A stretch of DNA of 24,649 nt, from contig JAAEPW010000096.1 of assembly GCA_024232355.1 (NCBI GenBank), positions 1 through 24,649 of the forward strand. Reading direction: 5' to 3'. The translations under genes were made by a program, and so were the position numbers. Source of the stretch: Chloroflexota bacterium. GTDB lineage: Bacteria; Chloroflexota; Anaerolineae; B4-G1. Of the stretch, positions 1 to 7,933 are shown in pieces. The notes below the pieces were generated by a model. The model was not told the DNA's origin and searched no databases. It saw nothing but the letters and a program-made list of their open reading frames with translations. Numbering within the stretch: the stretch's first letter is position 1; every line of letters starts with the position of its first letter.

Positions 1-302
1 TGTCTCCAGTGGAGGACATTCTTCTCGTTCCTCCTATTATGCCACACAAGAGAACTTGAGGCCACTCCTGAGCTCGACTTATTTAGATGTTAACGATCTT
101 TCGTTTCAATCATTTTCTCAAATGTCAGGTTACTCAACACGCCTTGTCCCTACCAGACCAGCTCACCCGCCGTGCGGCTCTAGCGTGAGAGCACCGGCCT
201 GACACCACCGTCTCAGACCACGGAGCCACCGATTTGTACGCGCATAGCGCGGTCGGGTGCAGCGGTGGTTGGGCGGCAGTCTCAATCTTTTTCTGAACCA
301 AA
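1..302. other. Intergenic region with GC-rich hairpins, no gene recognised
   Basis: I see no convincing coding region here. The part from about 150 to 270 is much more GC-rich than the flanks and holds several inverted repeats: GCTCT/AGAGC at 177-192 around a 6-base loop; and CCACCG (226-231) pairing with CGGTGG (263-268) around an inner CGCGC-ATA-GCGCG hairpin (239-251). It lies downstream of the minus-strand gene at 303. It could be a structured RNA, a remnant repeat or a weak terminator region. No known RNA family was recognised. Confidence 0.4.
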
Positions 303-893
303 TCAAAGCATACTATCAAAGGCTTGGATTATTCTGAATCCCACGTAATCATCCCTACGAGGCCATTGCTGCCGATAGTAACAGTTCCAATAACTGATGA
401 CCCTATGTTTTGTCTTCTCGTAGAATTCTGGATTTGCAGACAGAAACCCTTTATAGACACCCGGATCAATCTTGTCTAGATGCTGCTCTATGACCAGCAG
501 TATCTCCACAACGTATTCGCCCAGCAATCTTGTCACGTAGGCTGGTATCCAGCTATTGTTTGAGACAATTATGTCTCGTAGACACCTCTCTCGTACATAG
601 CCATCGTGGTGTCTTGTGTACAGGCAACGGGCGATCTCCGCCTCCAATGAAGGGAAATTTCTGACTACTTGAAGATTCGTCTTTGCCCAGTAGCCCCTAG
701 ATGGTATCTCAAGACTCTCGCCCTCTACCATAACACGGAACGATCCGGAGGGTCTCAATCTTGCGCCCCAAGTGAGCTTGCTGATGACGTTATCCACTTC
801 CTTCTCAATGCTTGAAGGGAATGCACTCTTCAGCAGCTTTTCGTGTTCGCTCGGCTGCCTGTATTTTCCAAACAACGCTCTGAGCATCTCCAT
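303..893 (-). CDS. Hypothetical protein, unknown function
   Basis: This is an intact frame of 196 residues that I cannot place in a family. I chose the ATG at 893 because AGAGGA lies nine bases upstream; a longer TTG-started form would reach 920 but has poorer signals. The protein has no membrane segment, no signal peptide and no Cys-pair motif. It is rich in aromatic residues and charged helices (for example an EYVVEILLVIEQHLDK helix in the middle). Its start lies 30 bases past the stop of the lipoprotein gene at 924, so the two may share a transcript. Codon use looks less GC-biased than in the lipoprotein, which would fit recent acquisition, but that is only an impression. Confidence 0.55.
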   Translation of the reverse strand: MEMLRALFGKYRQPSEHEKLLKSAFPSSIEKEVDNVISKLTWGARLRPSGSFRVMVEGESLEIPSRGYWAKTNLQVVRNFPSLEAEIARCLYTRHHDGYVRERCLRDIIVSNNSWIPAYVTRLLGEYVVEILLVIEQHLDKIDPGVYKGFLSANPEFYEKTKHRVISYWNCYYRQQWPRRDDYVGFRIIQAFDSML

Positions 894-923
894 GCAAATC
901 ATTCCTCTGCAGCCCAACATGTG

Positions 924-2117
924 TTATGGTTCGACGACAATGTCCAATCCCTCGGTGGGAATCACCTCGAAGAAAGTGTTACCAATTTTCAGTGGGATCG
1001 GGTTGCCGGCCTCGTCGGTCAGCGTCAGCATATCGTCCCGCTCCCAACGCTGCCAAAAAGCGTCGATTCGCACCCCGTCGCGAAAGATGACGGCCTGGTT
1101 CGAGTCCCAGAGCGCGAACTGGATCGAGAGCGCGCCGCTGTGCGGATCCTCGACGATGTCGGTGTCCCACTGGGGCACATAGAGCACCACCACGTTGGCC
1201 ACGTTGAGTTGCTGGCCGTCGAGAATGTCGCCGTGTGGGGCGCCATCGGACCAGCGCAGGTAGCGGCCGCTGGCCTCGTCGTAGCGCCACTCGGCGTCCT
1301 GCCGATACCAGGGGATGTAGATGTAGGTGGCAGGCGTTCCCGCGACAGACGGTTGCTCGGAAAAGACCATGCCTTCCAGTTGCTGACGCCCGCTCACGCC
1401 ACGCGGCTCTGCCCACTCGCGCACCACAGATGGATTGGTGAACATGGTATGCTCCAGCGGAATGTCGCGGCTAAAGTCGCGGAAAAAGACCGGTTCGCCG
1501 ATACCGACGCTGGGCGATGCAATCCGATCGGGGTAGAGATCCGAATTCATCATGATCGCCAGCACACCGTTGCTGAAACCAGAGCAGGCCAGGACGGCTT
1601 TGTACATTGCGGGGATTTCCAGGTCGATCAGGCGCCCGCTGCGGGTGGACCCTACGCGCTCAGGTTCTTTGGCCAGGTAGATGGCGGTCCAACGGGTGGA
1701 GAACCAGCCCTCGTTATAGTGCTCAAAGATTAGTTCGGCACTGTTGATGCCTGCCTGGGGCCTCACGTACTCGGGCCAGGTGTTGGCAATCTTGATGGCA
1801 ACCGGGACCCGCTCCAGCACACTGACATCCTCCACCACCTCACCGGTGAGGGGGTTGATGTTTTCGGGCCTCGGCGTGGGTGTTGGTAGTGCCTCTGGTG
1901 TCGGAGAGGCCGGAGGAAGCGGGGTCGGGGTTGGGAGCGGAACGTCGGTGGGGATGGGTGTGGCGAGAGGGGCCGGCGTGCGGGTCGGCGTGGGGGTCGC
2001 CTCTGGCGATCCACCGCCGCATCCTACCAGCGTCCCCGAAATCAGTGCCACCGCCGCCAATCCGATAGTGGTCCAGGTCAAAATGCGCAGCCACTTTTTG
2101 TGCTCTGTATGACTCAT
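924..2117 (-). CDS. DUF3048 (YerB-like) lipoprotein
   Basis: The protein is 397 residues. It starts with a short basic segment and a hydrophobic stretch (about residues 11-30) ending in a lipobox, LVGC, with Cys33 as the probable lipidated residue. Residues 39-85 form a Thr/Pro-rich spacer typical of secreted proteins in this phylum. From about residue 86 (NPLTGEVVED...VPVAIKIANT) the sequence matches the DUF3048/YerB family: a 'natural' N-terminal domain that ends in a C-terminal domain with the pattern GVRIDAFWQRW...G-P-I-x-L. YerB-type proteins are extracytoplasmic lipoproteins; their biochemical role is not settled. The start is supported by GGAGGT eight bases upstream and a promoter just before it. 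The gene is intact and of usual family length. Confidence 0.85.
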   Translation of the reverse strand: MSHTEHKKWLRILTWTTIGLAAVALISGTLVGCGGGSPEATPTPTRTPAPLATPIPTDVPLPTPTPLPPASPTPEALPTPTPRPENINPLTGEVVEDVSVLERVPVAIKIANTWPEYVRPQAGINSAELIFEHYNEGWFSTRWTAIYLAKEPERVGSTRSGRLIDLEIPAMYKAVLACSGFSNGVLAIMMNSDLYPDRIASPSVGIGEPVFFRDFSRDIPLEHTMFTNPSVVREWAEPRGVSGRQQLEGMVFSEQPSVAGTPATYIYIPWYRQDAEWRYDEASGRYLRWSDGAPHGDILDGQQLNVANVVVLYVPQWDTDIVEDPHSGALSIQFALWDSNQAVIFRDGVRIDAFWQRWERDDMLTLTDEAGNPIPLKIGNTFFEVIPTEGLDIVVEP

Positions 2118-2155
2118 AATGATTTACCTCCATGAGAAATAACGCGACGCGGCAT

Positions 2156-2184
2156 ATTATAGCACAAGGTGGGGGACAATAGAA
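2156..2184 (-). promoter_or_regulatory. Sigma-70-type promoter for the DUF3048 lipoprotein gene
   Basis: On the minus strand a perfect TATAAT (2161-2156) is preceded by TGC, an extended -10. A partial -35, TTCTAT (2184-2179), lies 17 bases upstream. The start of transcription would fall near 2149, about 30 bases before the ATG at 2117. This suggests the lipoprotein gene is transcribed independently of the radical SAM gene upstream. Confidence 0.6.
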
Positions 2185-2202
2185 GGTACGGGGCTGGGCC
2201 GT

Positions 2203-2946
2203 CTAGCTGTTAGCCTTGGTCAAAAGATACTGATCGCTGATGGTGCCATTGGCAAATAGGTTGAGGGAGGTGCTGGACATGTGGAAAAAGTTCCAATAGG
2301 TGATTTCCATACTGTCGTAATCGTACACGGGATTGCCTCGGTAGGTGCCGGTTGGGGTGAGAGCGGGCAAGATATTCCATTGGCGCAGATCGCCGTATAG
2401 TTGACGAAAGACCAGCCGCCGAATTCCGATTTCGTGACAGCGGATCATAAAGTCGTCTATCTGGCCCATATTGTGCTCGTTGACTATGTAAGAGACCTTG
2501 ATCAGGATGCGAGCGGCCCGCACGATAGCCGCCAGATCGGGGACTCGCCGCGAGCCGGTCATTTGCTCGTAGGTGTCCGGGTCGAAGGAGGGGAAGGAGA
2601 GCGATACCCGGTCGTACAGGTTGAGGACATCCATTTTGTCCAGTGCCAATTGCCCGTTAGTGTGAAGCGAAATCTGCACTTGGGGCATTTGCCCCCGCAG
2701 CCAATGGATCAATCGCGCCTCGTGTCGGTAGAGTTGGGGGTCGGTGGAGGTGCCGGTGAGGACGATCTGCCGGACGTGGTGCCGTCGTAGTAATTCCACA
2801 AAGGTGTTCAGGTTCCGCAGAGGAAACTCGTCCAAATTGTATCGGTTGAGTGCTGGGTCCACTTGCTTCCCGATGCAGTAGGGGCAACGCAGATTGCACG
2901 GTCCGGCAAAGAGAATGTTGCCAAAGTCGTAGGTTTTTGGATTCAT
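2203..2946 (-). CDS. Short radical SAM protein
   Basis: The protein is 247 residues with the radical SAM cluster motif CNLRCPYC (Cys17, Cys21, Cys24), which should bind a 4Fe-4S cluster and S-adenosylmethionine. The rest follows a partial TIM barrel (LTGTSTDPQL near residue 65, ISLHTNGQLAL near 95, VSLSFPSFDPDTYEQ near 115). It has no SPASM or other C-terminal Cys-rich domain. The substrate is unknown. The ATG sits one base after the stop of the four-Cys protein gene and has no clear SD, which points to translational coupling; the two products probably act together. It could be an organic-radical-activating or peptide-modifying enzyme, but nothing in the sequence decides this. Confidence 0.8.
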   Translation of the reverse strand: MNPKTYDFGNILFAGPCNLRCPYCIGKQVDPALNRYNLDEFPLRNLNTFVELLRRHHVRQIVLTGTSTDPQLYRHEARLIHWLRGQMPQVQISLHTNGQLALDKMDVLNLYDRVSLSFPSFDPDTYEQMTGSRRVPDLAAIVRAARILIKVSYIVNEHNMGQIDDFMIRCHEIGIRRLVFRQLYGDLRQWNILPALTPTGTYRGNPVYDYDSMEITYWNFFHMSSTSLNLFANGTISDQYLLTKANS

Positions 2947-2947
2947 A

Positions 2948-3334
2948 TCACGTCAAGTGCCGAATGGTGCCACACCTAGCCTCAATAACGTCTGTCACGA
3001 CAGCATAGTAAGCGCCCATAGCAAACTCGATTTTCTTGAAAACAATGCGCACTGGAGACTTGCAACCTGGGCAGTAGAAATCTAGGTGGGCTTGTGGGCC
3101 ATGATCTCCATAATGCCTCATCGGACGGAACACGTCAAACTGGGCGTGATCGGCAGCTATGAGCTTGGGATAGGCATAGTGACCTAGGAAATTGCTAGTC
3201 TTGAAGCGGATTCTTTCCCGGCAATGGGGACAGGTGTAAAAACCTAGATGAATCGTGTGTTCCCTAGCCTCCGCACGAGGATCAAACTTGAGACGAGTGA
3301 GGCGTTTGCGGGGATCAACCCTCATCAAATCCAT
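2948..3334 (-). CDS. Small four-cysteine (zinc-ribbon-like) protein
   Basis: The protein is 128 residues with two CxxC pairs, CPHC (Cys35, Cys38) and CPGC (Cys88, Cys91), about 50 residues apart. This is the layout of a zinc ribbon with a long insert. The insert is rich in His, Tyr and Phe (LGHYAYPKLIAADHAQF, MRHYGDHGP). The N-terminal 30 residues are basic. I do not recognise the family. The start is supported by AGGAG six bases upstream of the ATG at 3334. A possible promoter (TTTACT, 16 bases, CATACT) lies between it and the HemW-like gene. It directly precedes the radical SAM gene with a one-base gap, so it may be a partner or substrate of that enzyme. Confidence 0.6.
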   Translation of the reverse strand: MDLMRVDPRKRLTRLKFDPRAEAREHTIHLGFYTCPHCRERIRFKTSNFLGHYAYPKLIAADHAQFDVFRPMRHYGDHGPQAHLDFYCPGCKSPVRIVFKKIEFAMGAYYAVVTDVIEARCGTIRHLT

Positions 3335-3408
3335 CAGTCTCTCCTAGGTGCGTAACAGTATGCCAACAGCCGATTCACAGTAAAAACAAGGTATGATTGC
3401 ACTTTCAG

Positions 3409-4800
3409 TCACAGATCGATGAGGTGCTTTTGTACTGCCCCCGAGTAGAACAGCGCCACGACGCCGTTAAAGTGCTCCGCGCCGTGAGGCGTCAGGCGCA
3501 GGTACGAGCCGACGTTTTCCATCAGGCCGCGATGGAGTACGAAATCTACCTCGCGGGGAAAGTGATCCTCCAATTGGGTGCCGAACTTGGCCGCAAAGTG
3601 CTCCTGATGAATCTCGCCAAAGTAGAATGAGACAGCGATCATCTTGGCCATCGCCGCGTCCAGGGGCAGGTGATAGATGTCTTGGATCGGCAACCGTCCG
3701 GCGTCCACAGCCCGCAGATAGGGCTTGAGCGTTTTCGACGCTGCACCCAAGTTGTACGACAAGGTGTGATGTGAGAGCGACTGCGCGCCCAGCCCCAAGC
3801 CCAGGTAGGGCGTACCCTTGACCACCCGTTCGGTCAAATAGTCGCTGGTGCCCACGTCATTGGGGACCCGGCTGTAGGTGTTTTTGCCCGGTGTGCCGGC
3901 GTACCCGGCGGCCAGCAATCGGTCTCGGGCGATAGCGGCCAACCTGTTGGTCGATTGCCGCGTGACATAGTCGGCCTGATCCTGCATCCGCGTACCCTTG
4001 TAGCGCATCTGGTAGAGGGTGACGTATTCCGGCTCCAGCCCGATGGTCTGCTCGACAGTCGCGCGCCACGCGTCGGGCGATTGATCGGCAAAGCCATACA
4101 TCAGATCAATGTTAAAGCGGCGAAAGCCAGCGTTGCGAATATTTCGCACAGCGCGCTCCAGCATCGTCAGCCCCTCGTACTCGCGTTCCAACGATTGGGC
4201 CAGCTTGAATTGCGTCGTCTGTACGCCCATACTGATGCGCTCGATGTCCATCTCACGGAAGGCGTGGAGCTTTTCCGGTTCCCGCTCGGCGATGATGGGC
4301 GTCGTCTCGATGCTGATGGCCATACCGGGCTCAAAGTCGAACGACGCCCGCGCTGCCTCGACCACTCGCCGGATGTTGTCTGATTTAACAAAGGACGGTG
4401 TCCCGCCGCCAATGTCGAAACCGATGAGGGTCTTGCGGGATGTGTCCAACTGCTGGCGGTAGAGATCAAATTCGCGAAGGAGTGCGTCAAAGTAAACGTT
4501 TTCATCCTCATTTTCATCCCGACCGACTACCGTGTACTCGCAGTACTTGCAGCGCGCTTTGCAAAAGGGGATATGGACGTACAGACCAAGGGTATCCGTG
4601 CCTTGCCAGGCAGCCACGGCTGTGGGCTCGACTGCCCCTTTGGGAACGCGATAGGCGCGCATCGTCGTCTGGTGGTTGATGGGGTAGGCAGTGTTGGCGA
4701 TGTGGTGGTGGCGCAGTCCGGCCTCAAAGACGGACTGGGGTGAAAAAGTGCGTTGGTCGGCGGCGGTTGGGTTGTTCCACGTCAAGTTTTTGGTTTGCAT
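3409..4800 (-). CDS. HemW/HemN-like radical SAM protein (coproporphyrinogen III oxidase family)
   Basis: The protein is 463 residues. HIPFCKARCKYCEY gives the CX3CX2C cluster site (Cys80, Cys84, Cys87), followed by IGFDIGGGTPSF and ERISMGVQT, all hallmarks of the HemN/HemW family. The C-terminal part (about residue 340 onward, ending in LTPHGAEHFNGVVALFYSG) matches the HemN C-terminal winged-helix region. The fourth Cys that true HemN proteins carry in CX3CX2CXC is absent (Glu then Tyr), so it is closer to HemW-like heme chaperones than to oxygen-independent coproporphyrinogen oxidase. A 70-residue N-terminal extension precedes the barrel. The ATG has AAGGAG ten bases upstream. It has a near-consensus promoter with two operator-like palindromes downstream of it, so expression is probably repressed by a local or global regulator. 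Confidence 0.8.
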   Translation of the reverse strand: MQTKNLTWNNPTAADQRTFSPQSVFEAGLRHHHIANTAYPINHQTTMRAYRVPKGAVEPTAVAAWQGTDTLGLYVHIPFCKARCKYCEYTVVGRDENEDENVYFDALLREFDLYRQQLDTSRKTLIGFDIGGGTPSFVKSDNIRRVVEAARASFDFEPGMAISIETTPIIAEREPEKLHAFREMDIERISMGVQTTQFKLAQSLEREYEGLTMLERAVRNIRNAGFRRFNIDLMYGFADQSPDAWRATVEQTIGLEPEYVTLYQMRYKGTRMQDQADYVTRQSTNRLAAIARDRLLAAGYAGTPGKNTYSRVPNDVGTSDYLTERVVKGTPYLGLGLGAQSLSHHTLSYNLGAASKTLKPYLRAVDAGRLPIQDIYHLPLDAAMAKMIAVSFYFGEIHQEHFAAKFGTQLEDHFPREVDFVLHRGLMENVGSYLRLTPHGAEHFNGVVALFYSGAVQKHLIDL

Positions 4801-4814
4801 AAAAAGCTTCTCCT

Positions 4815-4840
4815 TAATAGTGTATTTGTGACACTAATCA
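4815..4840. promoter_or_regulatory. Operator-like palindrome A
   Basis: TAGTGT (4818-4823), a 7-base spacer, then ACACTA (4831-4836) form a 6-7-6 palindrome. It lies in the 5' leader of the HemW-like gene, 18 bases before the start codon. It matches palindrome B in half-site sequence and spacing. The regulator is not known. Confidence 0.55.
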
Positions 4841-4861
4841 GTGATAAAAAAGAGAGGGTGT

Positions 4862-4884
4862 TGATTAGTGTATTTTATACACAA
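4862..4884. promoter_or_regulatory. Operator-like palindrome B
   Basis: TAGTGT (4866-4871), a 7-base spacer, then ACACAA (4879-4884) repeat the 6-7-6 geometry of palindrome A with one half-site change. It overlaps the expected transcription start of the HemW-like gene. In addition TGATTAGTGT (4862-4871) is the exact reverse complement of 4831-4840 in palindrome A, so the leader RNA could also fold into a 10-bp stem. Confidence 0.55.
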
Positions 4885-4913
4885 AGTATACCAAAAAACA
4901 AATCCCTTGTCAA
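4885..4913 (-). promoter_or_regulatory. Near-consensus sigma-70 promoter for the HemW-like gene
   Basis: Minus strand: TTGACA at 4913-4908, exactly 17 bases, then TATACT at 4890-4885. Transcription would start near 4878, inside palindrome B, giving a leader of about 78 bases. The near-consensus match implies a strong promoter that needs repression, in keeping with the two palindromes. Confidence 0.75.
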
Positions 4914-4973
4914 GCATTTCGTAATTTTGGGCTTTGGCGGGGAAGAATGATACTTTTCTCTCCTGCTTTGTGA

Positions 4974-4982
4974 TGGTATACT
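4974..4982 (+). promoter_or_regulatory. Possible extended -10 promoter, leaderless start of the methylase-like gene
   Basis: TGGTATACT is an extended -10 (TG, one base, TATACT). There is no good -35. Transcription would start at about 4988-4990, within a few bases of the GTG at 4992, which itself has no SD. A leaderless mRNA is the simplest reading. Confidence is low because a single short motif is involved. Confidence 0.35.
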
Positions 4983-4991
4983 ACAAATGCG

Positions 4992-7313
4992 GTGAACAAT
5001 CAGCAGAAAACTCGTTCTTTTGGGCAAGCCTGGTTTATTCCGGGAAGGTTTGGCGCGCCCGACGGCCCCCTGGCCCGCTATCGTCCAATTCAGTCCGTTC
5101 AGGCGGTGGAGGGCTATGTGCGAGCCTTGACTCAACCTGGCGACCTGGTGGTAGACCTCTTTTGTCAGGGGCCGACCATCGTGCGGGAGACGGTCGGTGC
5201 GGGCCGTCGCGCGCTGGGGTTCAGTGTGAACCCTTTGCTCCTCGCTGCCACCCACCTGGGATTGGACCGGTGCGACACTGCCGCGCTGAATGCGGCTTTT
5301 ACCCACTTGGTGGACAACCCCAAGGGGGATGTGCCCCTGCGTCATTACCTAGCTTCCCTTTATCGCTCGACCTGTCCCGCTTGTGACGCGCAAGGCGTCG
5401 CCGAGTGGTTTGCCTGGGACCGCGATGGGAATTACCCTTTTGAAAAGGCAGTACGCTGCGCCAGGTGCGGGGAAGTGCAAGAGGGCGCGACGAACGATGA
5501 GGACGTCGCGTTTGCCCGCGGCATTCAGCCACGGGGCCTGGCTTACTATTATGCCCTCGACCGGGTGGCTCCTCCCGGTCACGCGAGGAGGGAGCGAGCG
5601 GCCCAACTGGTCGAGATCTACACGTCTCGCAATCTCTCGGCACTGATGGATTTAACAATGCGGTTGGAGGGGCTAAAGGCGAGCGAGGATGTCATTCTCG
5701 CGCTGACTGGCGTGCTGCTCGATTGTTTTGACGCTGGCAGCAGCCTCGATCCTTACAACGAGGAGCGCCCGCGCCCACGCACGTTGCGTATCCCGTCCCG
5801 CTACATTGAACGGAACGTCTGGCTGCACTTTGAGGAGACGTTCTCGCACTTTGTAGAAGAAGAGATGCCGCCTCCTGTGCAGCAGGCCACAGACGTTGCC
5901 GCGTTGGTGAGAGGAGAAACGGAAGGGTATGCGCTGGTCAGCCACGCCGCTCGCGACGTGCGCCGGACGATTCCGGCAGGGAGCGCCAGCTTGATATTCG
6001 CAGACCCGCCCCGGCCCGATGGGGTGTTCTGGGCGCTATCGGCATTGTGGGCGGGGTGGTTGTGGGATTCGCCCTCTGCCCGTACGATGCGGCCATTTTT
6101 GAGCCGCCGTCGCTTTGACTGGGACTGGCACCTGCGCGTGTTGCAGGCCGCCCTAAAGGCAGCCGGGCCGTTGCTCACCAACGAGGGCTACCTGATCACC
6201 ATGTTCTATGACCCGGACGACTCGTTGCCAGAGTCAGTTTGCACGGCAGCCTGCAGTGCAGGTTACACATTGGAAGGTTGGGGGTACAGCCCGGGCGTTG
6301 GCTATCGACTGGCCTGGCGTTGGGAAGGACAAAATGCAGGACATAAGACGCAGGATGATGCCGCGGACGACGCCGAGGCATGGGAGCGTGAGGTCATGAC
6401 AGTGGCAGTGGAAGCTGTGGTCGACGCGCTTCGCAGGCGGGGAGAACCGACGGGGTGGGCGTTATTGCACGGCAGTGTATGCGCGCGCCTGGCCGAGCGC
6501 GGACTGCCAACGCGCGCGGCAATAGTCCACAACGGCAGTTTGCCAGACAGTGGCAGCGTTTTTTCACTCACCGCTAACGCGATCGAGCGCGCCTTTGAGG
6601 TTGCCCCCCTGGTTCAGGTCACAGGTTGGGATGCAACGGACGAGACGCTGTGGTGGCTGGCGGATGCCGGGCACACTGCAGAACCGTTGGCTGACCGCGT
6701 GGGTGCTTTGGTGCTAGAATTGCTGATCCAACGGCCGGTTTGGCAAACAGAAGAACTGGTGAATGTGGTCTATGCGCACTTTTCCGGCGATCTCACACCC
6801 GACCTGGCCTTGATATTGGTTTGTATAGACTCGTACAGCGTGCAAAAGGCCGACACGCTGCGCCTGCGCCCAGAGGACGATTCTCTGCGGCGCGCTGCCG
6901 AACTAACGATGCTGCGCGATGATCTGGCCGAGTTGGGGACGCGGCTGGGATTCGAGGTGAGTCGGCGGGGCGGCTGGGATGTGCGTTGGCTAGAAGAGGA
7001 ACGGGAAACGTACGTTTTTGACGTCTCGGCTATGGTAGCTTTGGAACGCCACTTGCTCATCAAGAGAACTGTGGACGAGGGGGCACAGCGCTGTTTGGTC
7101 GTGCCCGGTGGACGAGCGGCGTTGGTCAGCTTTAAACTACAGCGCGACCCGCGCCTGACCCAAGCCGTTCAAGCAGATGGATGGCAGTTTATAAAGTTCC
7201 GCCACTTGCGTCAATTGGTCGCCAAGGACGATCTGGACAGTCACGCGCTCAAAACAGTGCTGGGGCTGGATCCTATCGTCGAGCAAGCGGCGGTTCAAAT
7301 ACCCTTATTCTGA
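4992..7313 (+). CDS. DNA-methylase-like protein with zinc-binding insert
   Basis: The protein is 773 residues. Residues 48-90 (LVVDLFCQGPTIVRE...GRRALGFSVNPLL) resemble the SAM-binding motif I of amino-methylating DNA methyltransferases in the DUF1156/COG1743 group. Two Cys pairs (CPAC, Cys128/131; CARC, Cys156/159) form a zinc-ribbon insert. SLIFADPPRPDG (338 onward) takes the place of the catalytic motif IV, but the aromatic residue expected after DPP is Arg341. The last 350 residues have no recognised domain. No restriction gene lies beside it. The start is a GTG without SD; an ATG five bases earlier opens only a two-codon frame ending in the same GTGA. The gene for a membrane-anchored repeat protein follows after 18 bases. 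Modification activity is uncertain; it may be a degenerate relative. Confidence 0.55.
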   Translation: MNNQQKTRSFGQAWFIPGRFGAPDGPLARYRPIQSVQAVEGYVRALTQPGDLVVDLFCQGPTIVRETVGAGRRALGFSVNPLLLAATHLGLDRCDTAALNAAFTHLVDNPKGDVPLRHYLASLYRSTCPACDAQGVAEWFAWDRDGNYPFEKAVRCARCGEVQEGATNDEDVAFARGIQPRGLAYYYALDRVAPPGHARRERAAQLVEIYTSRNLSALMDLTMRLEGLKASEDVILALTGVLLDCFDAGSSLDPYNEERPRPRTLRIPSRYIERNVWLHFEETFSHFVEEEMPPPVQQATDVAALVRGETEGYALVSHAARDVRRTIPAGSASLIFADPPRPDGVFWALSALWAGWLWDSPSARTMRPFLSRRRFDWDWHLRVLQAALKAAGPLLTNEGYLITMFYDPDDSLPESVCTAACSAGYTLEGWGYSPGVGYRLAWRWEGQNAGHKTQDDAADDAEAWEREVMTVAVEAVVDALRRRGEPTGWALLHGSVCARLAERGLPTRAAIVHNGSLPDSGSVFSLTANAIERAFEVAPLVQVTGWDATDETLWWLADAGHTAEPLADRVGALVLELLIQRPVWQTEELVNVVYAHFSGDLTPDLALILVCIDSYSVQKADTLRLRPEDDSLRRAAELTMLRDDLAELGTRLGFEVSRRGGWDVRWLEEERETYVFDVSAMVALERHLLIKRTVDEGAQRCLVVPGGRAALVSFKLQRDPRLTQAVQADGWQFIKFRHLRQLVAKDDLDSHALKTVLGLDPIVEQAAVQIPLF

Positions 7314-7331
7314 AAAACAAAGGAGTTTGCA

Positions 7332-7907
7332 ATGAATAAAATTTACACGATCGCCCTGGTTTTGTTGACAGTGTTGACGCTGCTCTCGTTAACGCTCAAC
7401 GGCGTAATCATCTTTGGATTGATGCAGGCGCAAGAGATTGCGATGGACGTTCGGCAGACCGCCCTGAACACGGTGGATGATGCCCGCTCTATCGTCAGTG
7501 GCGTCGGCGACGACACTTTTGCCTATACCCTGGAGGTGGAACAAATCATTCCGATTGAGGCCAGTGTACCCTTTGACGAGGTAGTCGTCATTCCCGTCAA
7601 TACGGTGATCCCCATTGATACCACCGTCATTGTGCCCATCGACCTGGGCATCACGACTTACGACCTAGATGTGCCCATTCAGACCATCGTGCCTGTGGAC
7701 CTGGAATTTGCCGTACCGATCAGCCAAACAGTGGATATTGCGACCACCGTACTGCTGGATGTGGATGTGCCGATAGCAATTCCGCTGAACGAGACCCCGT
7801 TGGTGGATTATATGGACGAACTGGATGCGGGACTGGGGCGGTTAAAGGTGGATTTGGAGCAGTTGGAGGAAAAACTGGCACTTCCGTTTGGCATTGGGGA
7901 GGATTGA
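7332..7907 (+). CDS. Membrane-anchored [IV]P[IV] repeat protein
   Basis: The protein is 191 residues. Residues 7-31 form one hydrophobic segment, so it is probably anchored in the membrane with the rest outside. Residues 70-152 contain about ten copies of a three-residue unit, Ile/Val-Pro-Ile/Val (IPI at 73, IPV at 87, IPI at 93, VPI at 101, VPI at 114, VPV at 120, VPI at 128, VPI at 147 and others), alternating with beta-prone acidic stretches. Residues 155-183 form a charged helix, likely a coiled coil. I do not know the family's function. AAAGGAG lies seven bases before the ATG. It follows the methylase-like gene by 18 bases and is closed by a strong terminator. Confidence 0.7.
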   Translation: MNKIYTIALVLLTVLTLLSLTLNGVIIFGLMQAQEIAMDVRQTALNTVDDARSIVSGVGDDTFAYTLEVEQIIPIEASVPFDEVVVIPVNTVIPIDTTVIVPIDLGITTYDLDVPIQTIVPVDLEFAVPISQTVDIATTVLLDVDVPIAIPLNETPLVDYMDELDAGLGRLKVDLEQLEEKLALPFGIGED

Positions 7908-7933
7908 TACTAAAACTAGTGTGATCAAAAATT

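Noticed and set aside
177..192. Resemblance of the GCTCT/AGAGC hairpin area to group II intron domain V
   Set aside because: The catalytic AGC triad, the GAAA-type loop and the right stem length are absent, and no reverse transcriptase gene is nearby.
843..1733. Long open frame on the plus strand
   Set aside because: It lies wholly antisense to the well-supported YerB-like lipoprotein gene and the start of the neighbouring gene; its protein is low in recognisable structure.
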